Shown here: piece after piece, positions 35,982-41,875 of the stretch | How positions within the stretch are numbered: position 1 is the stretch's first letter | Layout of the letters: each line of letters opens with the position of its first letter | NCBI GenBank assembly: GCA_013816255.1 | Contig: JACDET010000011.1 | Coordinates: 1-41,875 of the forward strand | Length of the DNA stretch: 41,875 bases | Direction of reading: 5' to 3' | Source: Candidatus Levyibacteriota bacterium | GTDB taxonomy: Bacteria > Patescibacteriota > Microgenomatia > Levybacterales > UBA12049 | The notes under the pieces: model-generated | Seen by the model: the letters and a program-made list of their open reading frames with translations, nothing else | Databases searched by the model: none | Told to the model about the DNA's origin: nothing | Program-made: the position numbers and the translations under genes

Positions 35982-36641
35982 ATGAAAACAGTACATATAG
36001 ACGTAAAAAATGTGAAAGCAGCGATCTTTGATATGGATGGTACGATGGTTGATAATAATGAATTTCATAAGAAAGCCTTTCAGAAATTTTGTCAGCACTA
36101 TGGATTTACATTAACCGAAGAAGATTTCATGAAGAATTATTCTGGGAGAAGTAATAAGCAGCTTATGCCTAAAGTGCTTGGCCACGACCTCAGTGATGAA
36201 GAAATCAAAAAATATGCTGAGGAAAAAGAGTCTTTATATAGAGATATCTATGCAGCACACATTAAACCTGTGGAAGGGTTACATGAACTTTTAGCAAAAT
36301 TGCAAAAGAAGCACATAAAAATAGCAATCGCAACTGGTGCTATACAAAAGAATAGAGAATTTATTCTTAACGCTTTGCAATTAGTGGGTACGTTTGATGT
36401 CATTGTTGGAGACGAAGAGGTGAAATCAGGAAAACCTCATCCCGATATTTTCTTGAAAACAGCTGAGAAACTAGGTGTTAAGCCTGAGAACTGTATAGTA
36501 TTTGAAGATGCTCCTGCAGGCATAGCTGCAGCGAAAAAAGCAGGAATGAAAGTAATTGTTCTCACGACTTCTCATTCAAAGGATGCGCTTAAAGATGCAG
36601 ATTTGCTTATTGAGAACTTTTCCCAACTTGAACTAGTGTAA
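35982..36641 (+). CDS. HAD hydrolase, beta-phosphoglucomutase-like
   Basis: AAIFDMDGTMVDNNEFH, GKPHPDIFLKTAEKLGVKPENCIVFEDAPAGIAAAKKAGM. Confidence 0.92.
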   Translation: MKTVHIDVKNVKAAIFDMDGTMVDNNEFHKKAFQKFCQHYGFTLTEEDFMKNYSGRSNKQLMPKVLGHDLSDEEIKKYAEEKESLYRDIYAAHIKPVEGLHELLAKLQKKHIKIAIATGAIQKNREFILNALQLVGTFDVIVGDEEVKSGKPHPDIFLKTAEKLGVKPENCIVFEDAPAGIAAAKKAGMKVIVLTTSHSKDALKDADLLIENFSQLELV

Positions 36642-36686
36642 TCATTTTGCTCTTCACGGGAATGACAATAGAGTTTGTAATAGTAT

Positions 36687-38072
36687 TTATTCTTTGGCGA
36701 GGGATTTGATGAGACTGATGACTTCGTCGCGCTTTTCTTCCATAACAGCTTTTTCGTAACTTTCAAGATTGAGTCTGAGAAGTGGTTCTGTGTTTGATGT
36801 GCGGACGTTGACTCTCCATGTAGGATAGGTTATAGAAACGCCGTCCATTGTTTCGAGTTCTCCATCAGCATATTTTTCTTTCAGTGCATCAAGTATCTCT
36901 TGTGCATTGGTAACTTTGAAGTTGAATTCTCCTGATTCTTGACTACGGCGGAGATCATCGGCAACTTGTGAAAGCGTCTTTCCTTCTTGTGTCAACACTT
37001 TGAGTACACTCACAAGGGTTGCGAGCTGTGATTCACCATTGCCTGCTGATTTGAAGTAGAAATGTCCTGAAGATTCACCTGCGAAGGCGCCTCTTGTTTT
37101 ATTCATAGCTTCAGTGATGTATGCATGACCAACTTTGGTTATCTCAGTAACGCCACCCAATTCTTCAACAAGCTTTTTGGTACCGAGTATATAGCGAATA
37201 TCTACGTAAATCCGTTCGCCTGGATGTTCTTTCAAAACTTCTCTTGCGACAAGTGCTGTGATTATTGTGGCCGGGACGACTTGTCCTTTTTCATCAACAA
37301 AGTATAGTCTATCTCCATCCCCATCAGGTGCAATACCGAAATCTGCTCCTTCGGCGAGTACTCGTGCTTGCAAATCCACCATATTTGCAAGATCAAGTGG
37401 ATCTGGTTGGTGAGCTGGGAAACTTCCATCAAGATCGAAGTTCATCTTAATCAAATCCGCAGGGACTTTATTGAAAAGCGCTTCAATGTATTGCGCGCCC
37501 ATAGCATTTGCGGGGTCTGCAACGATCTTGAATTTGTTAATTTCAGGGTGATTAAAAATAGATAATGCGTTCTCTACATCATCTTCAAGAATCCCAGTCT
37601 TTGGCGTGACTGAACCGGGTTCTGTAGGTTCGAACTCTACACCTGCAATTGACATCTCTTTGATCTCATCCATACCTGTTGATTTACCAATTTTGATAAG
37701 ACCCTCAGGAGTGTAGCGGACAAATTTCAAACCATTGTATTCTTTGGGATTATGTGACGCGGTGATTTGGATTCCGCAGTCATAGGCATAGTGAAAGACT
37801 GTGAAGTAGAAAGATGGTGTAGAGAGTTGTCCTGCGTCAATGACTTCGGCACCAAGTTCGACAAGGGTTTTCTTCGCTGCGGCGTAGAGTTGTGGACCGG
37901 ACAGACGCATGTCATACGCTAGTACAACAGTTGGTTTTTCTTTACCGATGCTTGTATAGAAGAATTTATAAATTGCGCGGACAATGTCGACAATATTGTG
38001 TTCGTCTAATTGATCCGGATATATACCGCGGATGTCATATGCTTTAAAAATTTTAGGATCAATATTTGCCAT
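36687..38072 (-). CDS. manB: Phosphomannomutase/phosphoglucomutase
   Basis: FKAYDIRGIYP, ITASHNPKEYNGLKF, PDGDGDRLYFVD, GESSGHFYF, RTSNTEPLLRLN. Confidence 0.95.
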   Translation of the reverse strand: MANIDPKIFKAYDIRGIYPDQLDEHNIVDIVRAIYKFFYTSIGKEKPTVVLAYDMRLSGPQLYAAAKKTLVELGAEVIDAGQLSTPSFYFTVFHYAYDCGIQITASHNPKEYNGLKFVRYTPEGLIKIGKSTGMDEIKEMSIAGVEFEPTEPGSVTPKTGILEDDVENALSIFNHPEINKFKIVADPANAMGAQYIEALFNKVPADLIKMNFDLDGSFPAHQPDPLDLANMVDLQARVLAEGADFGIAPDGDGDRLYFVDEKGQVVPATIITALVAREVLKEHPGERIYVDIRYILGTKKLVEELGGVTEITKVGHAYITEAMNKTRGAFAGESSGHFYFKSAGNGESQLATLVSVLKVLTQEGKTLSQVADDLRRSQESGEFNFKVTNAQEILDALKEKYADGELETMDGVSITYPTWRVNVRTSNTEPLLRLNLESYEKAVMEEKRDEVISLIKSLAKE

Positions 38073-38141
38073 CTGTTAGTTATTAGTGCTTAGTTTTTAG
38101 TCAAGTAGTTCTATTTTTCTGCTCTAACAATATAATATATT

Positions 38142-38834
38142 CTAAATCTCAAGCAGTAAAAAGTCAATGACAGATGTCATCGGTGCGGACAGTCCTCCAG
38201 TTTTTTGTCCTGCTTCGACTTTATATAATTGCTGATAGATATGTAACAATTCTTCGTGTGTGAAGAGAGAGGCTTGTTTTTCTAATTTGGTTCTTTGCCA
38301 CGGAGCCATTCGTTTGAGTTCTTCAATTTCGGATTCACCCGTTTGCGAAAGCGCGAGCAAAAGACGGAATTGACGGATGAGCATGAAGAAGACCATTTCA
38401 GTTTCTGCTGATTCGATTGTTTGATGAAAGAGTTTTACAAGTTGTTGGCCATTGCCAGGTTTAAGACTATCCAACAGGACAAAAAGCGTTTGTGGAAGTT
38501 TGAACGGTCTTTGTACGGCCTTTTTAAAACTTTTGAGTGTACCAATATCGAGATCTTTATTCTCCCATAAATAAATTGTGTGTTCGTCTGCATGATTTTC
38601 TAAGTAGGTTATGATGTCAACAAAATCACTGCTTTTTTTTTTCTTTGTAATCAATAATTCAATAAAGATATACTTACTTTCGCCAAAAAGTCCACCACCT
38701 TCAAAAATTTGTGCTAAATCCGTGAGATTAACTTTATCCGCGTCAAGCAGTAACGCATCAGGGGAGTGCTGTTTTTCGTCCAAAAAATATTTACGTGATG
38801 CTGCAGTATCACTGCCATGGATTATGGTTAACAT
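38142..38834 (-). CDS. holA: DNA polymerase III delta subunit-like protein (short)
   Basis: LTIIHGSDTAASRKY...EGGGLFGESKYIFIE...LLDSLKPGNG...MLIRQFRLLLAL. Confidence 0.75.
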   Translation of the reverse strand: MLTIIHGSDTAASRKYFLDEKQHSPDALLLDADKVNLTDLAQIFEGGGLFGESKYIFIELLITKKKKSSDFVDIITYLENHADEHTIYLWENKDLDIGTLKSFKKAVQRPFKLPQTLFVLLDSLKPGNGQQLVKLFHQTIESAETEMVFFMLIRQFRLLLALSQTGESEIEELKRMAPWQRTKLEKQASLFTHEELLHIYQQLYKVEAGQKTGGLSAPMTSVIDFLLLEI

Positions 38835-38849
38835 ATTAGCGTTTAGGTT

Positions 38850-38903
38850 CTAGCTTCTAGCGTCTAGAAAAATAATTACTAAACCCTAACCGCTAGAAGC
38901 TAG
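38850..38903. repeat. Inverted repeat between holA and the GH gene
   Basis: CTAGCTTCTAGCG (38850-38862) vs CGCTAGAAGCTAG (38891-38903), perfect 13 bp, overlapping the GH stop codon. Confidence 0.8.
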
Positions 38904-40059
38904 GCGCTTTACTATTGATTAAATATTCGAAAACATCTTGTAAGACCGTGCTCACTGAAAATGATCGGGTTTCTCTTTGATATTCTGAGAAGTCACGAAT
39001 GTCACTAGTACGGGAAGTCTTGGCAGACAATACCCGGGTTGTCGGATAACTTGGTATTCCTTTCACTTTGGGTATACTGAAAAGAGTTTGGTATTGTTTG
39101 GTTTTGTTCCCATCGGCCGTTATAAATGTAAATTTCTGGAATGGTCCTGCACCGGCTTGGAGGAGAAATGGCATGACCGTCACAATACCGGGGTCGCTCC
39201 AAACCGTTTGGAATGCTTGTGCATAATATTGTGCTCGTTTATCATCATTGACTACTTCAGCAGACCAACCGGTTTCTGTTATAAAGACAGGCAAATCTTT
39301 ATTGCTCATAGTGCGGATCAGTGCACGCTCATGTGCAAAGCTTCCAACGCCCATCATACTTCTCGGATTGGGAGGTTGCGAGAATCCGGGATTTGGATAC
39401 GAATGACTACTGATTCCATCAATTTGGTTGAATATGCCGGGAACTGCTTGATTCATTCGCCTTAAATAATTATATTGATTCGTATACTTTGTTCCTTCTT
39501 CAGGTGCAGCATTATCCATACCAGCGCTGATGATAAAAAAATCTGAATTCATGGATTTAAAAACTGATACGGAAAAACTTAACAGCTCAGCATATTCTTT
39601 GGGATTGGCACTTCCACCCCATTCATCACCGCGGTTTACTTCATTAAAAATGATGACGTAACGGTTTTTGGTAGGCCATTCAAGTGAATCCAAGAAATTG
39701 GCAAAATCGATGATATCTGCCGGATTTGGTTCACGCCATACTGCTGTGTTGAAGTAATCACCTTCAGTTGCGATACGGATAATCGGAATGACACGGTATC
39801 TTTTACAGTCATCCATGAATTTCTGCCATTTGATAAGGTCTTTATCAACCGACTGAATTGGCACAATAACATACCCCCAATCACCGCCATTACTGTTCAC
39901 AAGTTGTGCAGCCTGTGGCAATTCAAGTTCTGAGAGAATATGAATTCCCATCTTGTTATTGGCAACAGCCAAAGGATTTTCTGCTGCTGCGGCAGGTTTT
40001 GGATTTATGCATAATGAGATACATAACAAAAAGACAAAAATCAGAATTTTTCTGGACAT
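38893..40059 (-). CDS. Secreted glycoside hydrolase (clan GH-A-like)
   Basis: Signal peptide; YVIIFNEVNRG acid/base-like and PVFITETGWS nucleophile-like glutamates. Confidence 0.82.
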   Translation of the reverse strand: MSRKILIFVFLLCISLCINPKPAAAAENPLAVANNKMGIHILSELELPQAAQLVNSNGGDWGYVIVPIQSVDKDLIKWQKFMDDCKRYRVIPIIRIATEGDYFNTAVWREPNPADIIDFANFLDSLEWPTKNRYVIIFNEVNRGDEWGGSANPKEYAELLSFSVSVFKSMNSDFFIISAGMDNAAPEEGTKYTNQYNYLRRMNQAVPGIFNQIDGISSHSYPNPGFSQPPNPRSMMGVGSFAHERALIRTMSNKDLPVFITETGWSAEVVNDDKRAQYYAQAFQTVWSDPGIVTVMPFLLQAGAGPFQKFTFITADGNKTKQYQTLFSIPKVKGIPSYPTTRVLSAKTSRTSDIRDFSEYQRETRSFSVSTVLQDVFEYLINSKAPSF

Positions 40060-40073
40060 TATCTTATTATAGA

Positions 40074-40108
40074 GGGTTTAGGGTTTAGGGTCTAGGGTTT
40101 AGGGATTT
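40074..40108. repeat. Heptanucleotide GGGTTTA repeat (about 4.5 units, telomere-like sequence)
   Basis: GGGTTTA GGGTTTA GGGTCTA GGGTTTA GGGATTT. Confidence 0.9.
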
Positions 40109-40317
40109 GACGTACAATTCCCCGGTGTCTGAACCCAGTTGACTCCTGGTGTCGAGTTAAGATCGGGGTACTAAATTTATTGAAATAAAAAGATTTAATG
40201 GTTTGGATTCAAATATATATTCTGAGCTTGAATTAGAAAAGATTTTATCCCAAAGTATATCCACCATAAAGTTTGAGAAATAACTAGTCTATAAATCTGC
40301 TCAGATAACAAAATATG

Positions 40318-40345
40318 AGCTAGCTAACATCGGATGTTAGATTTA
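40318..40345. repeat. Short palindromic dispersed repeat, partner of 16742-16768
   Basis: Contains CTAACATC-G-GATGTTAG, a perfect 8-bp palindrome. Confidence 0.6.
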
Positions 40346-40408
40346 GTAGTCGTATCCATACGAGCACTGAAATTTTTATTTGTTGTGAGACATATGGTAG
40401 AAAGAGTG

Positions 40409-41119
40409 TTATTTATGATTTCCAAAAGGATATTTAAATAAACGTTCATCTCTTATTGAACCTAAAATAGCTATATATATACTCATTCTAATCTGATCAA
40501 ATGCCGATTTCATTCTTCCATTCTCTTCGAATCTTCTTACTGATACAGGTATTTTTTGTGAATATAACATGCCATATCTGCCATATCTCATCGCTCTTCT
40601 GCTATATTCCATATCTTCACCAAGCACTATTGATTCGTCAAAACCATTAATTTTATTATGTAATACTTTTTTTATAAAAATGCAGTAGCCAGGAGTAGAA
40701 AATCTCCATTTTGATATAACTTTGAGATATAAATTGAGAAAGAAAAATATAATTTTGTCTATCCAAAAAGAAGATAACGGTTTACTGTAACATGATGCAA
40801 TATCTAAATTAAATTTCTTTATTTCATTTGACGTGGTACATAAAAAATTATTTGGGAGAATAACATCTGCATCTAAGAATAGTAATAATTCTTGAGAAGC
40901 CAAGCGTGCTCCATTATTTCGAGCTTTAGCGATTTTTCCTCCTTCAATTACTTTGCAACCAAATTCTCGAGCTATTTTTCTCGTTTTATCTTGAGATTTT
41001 GCATCTGCAACAATAATTTCATACGGTTGGCAGGTTTGTTTTCTGATAGAACGGAGAAGTTTTGGAAGGTACGTCTCTTCATTATATGTCGGGATAATAA
41101 TGCTTAGTGGAAGAGTCAT
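40409..41119 (-). CDS. Family 2 glycosyltransferase
   Basis: LSIIIPTYNEETYLPKLLRSIRKQ, ARNNGARLA, LLFLDADVILP. Confidence 0.92.
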   Translation of the reverse strand: MTLPLSIIIPTYNEETYLPKLLRSIRKQTCQPYEIIVADAKSQDKTRKIAREFGCKVIEGGKIAKARNNGARLASQELLLFLDADVILPNNFLCTTSNEIKKFNLDIASCYSKPLSSFWIDKIIFFFLNLYLKVISKWRFSTPGYCIFIKKVLHNKINGFDESIVLGEDMEYSRRAMRYGRYGMLYSQKIPVSVRRFEENGRMKSAFDQIRMSIYIAILGSIRDERLFKYPFGNHK

Positions 41120-41162
41120 GTGCACATAATTATAACAAGAAGTTGTATATTTAACTCAATCA

Positions 41163-41188
41163 GATTCTGGACACCGCCAGAATGACGA
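41163..41188. repeat. REP-like palindrome
   Basis: GATTCTGG-ACACCG-CCAGAATGACGA. Confidence 0.75.
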
Positions 41189-41279
41189 CATATGTTGATT
41201 TAGTAGGAAAGTAACCATCGACTTTGCTCAGGCAAAAATTATTGGATAGTTGTTATTGGTAGTATTAGAAATTCAAGCT

Positions 41280-41875
<596 letters not shown>

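Noticed and set aside
40074-40108. Eukaryotic telomere or contig end
   Set aside because: Internal to the contig, only about 4.5 units, flanked by bacterial genes; treated as a simple-sequence repeat.

Overview
A 41.9 kb window from an AT-rich, gene-dense bacterial chromosome. Gene content and style (small genome, minimal SD use, T4P, MurT/GatD, LemA/HtpX, PolX, many short dispersed palindromes) suggest a Patescibacteria/CPR (Microgenomates-like) genome; this taxonomic call is inference. Left part: partial gatC, a gatD-HD-HAM1-murT overlapping gene string, htpX/lemA, polX, tRNA-Asp, LysM protein, tRNA-Gly, pyrG, rplS, two stand-alone GIY-YIG ORFs beside repeats, yraN, pyk, uvrB, HD protein, lexA, rsmI, def, gpmA. 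Centre: a degenerate PEP-synthase-like protein divergent from an Hpt + CheY-like pair, followed by a type IV pilus locus (pilB, pilC, FimT/PilV/PilW/PilX-like prepilins, a LytR_C-like membrane protein, major pilin). The PilV-like prepilin carries a long beta-propeller-like domain. Right part: a kelch/M23 surface protein apparently split by a 1-nt frameshift, second CheY, sugar-phosphate enzymes, holA, a secreted glycoside hydrolase, GT2 and partial ahcY. Main observations: (1) PilV-like prepilin fused to a PilY1-like propeller; (2) many sigma70-type -10 boxes 5-9 nt before start codons, implying widespread leaderless mRNAs; (3) a BIME-like palindrome family with covarying stems, which also supplies a gene 3' end and the pyk 5'UTR; (4) a 51-bp palindromic in-frame insert in gatD; (5) a tRNA-Asp-anchored 110/107-bp tandem repeat with stem covariation; (6) a predicted PEP-synthase pseudoenzyme; (7) non-triplet repeats in a prepilin leader and in a promoter (phase-variation candidates). 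No database search was run; all family calls are by motif recognition.
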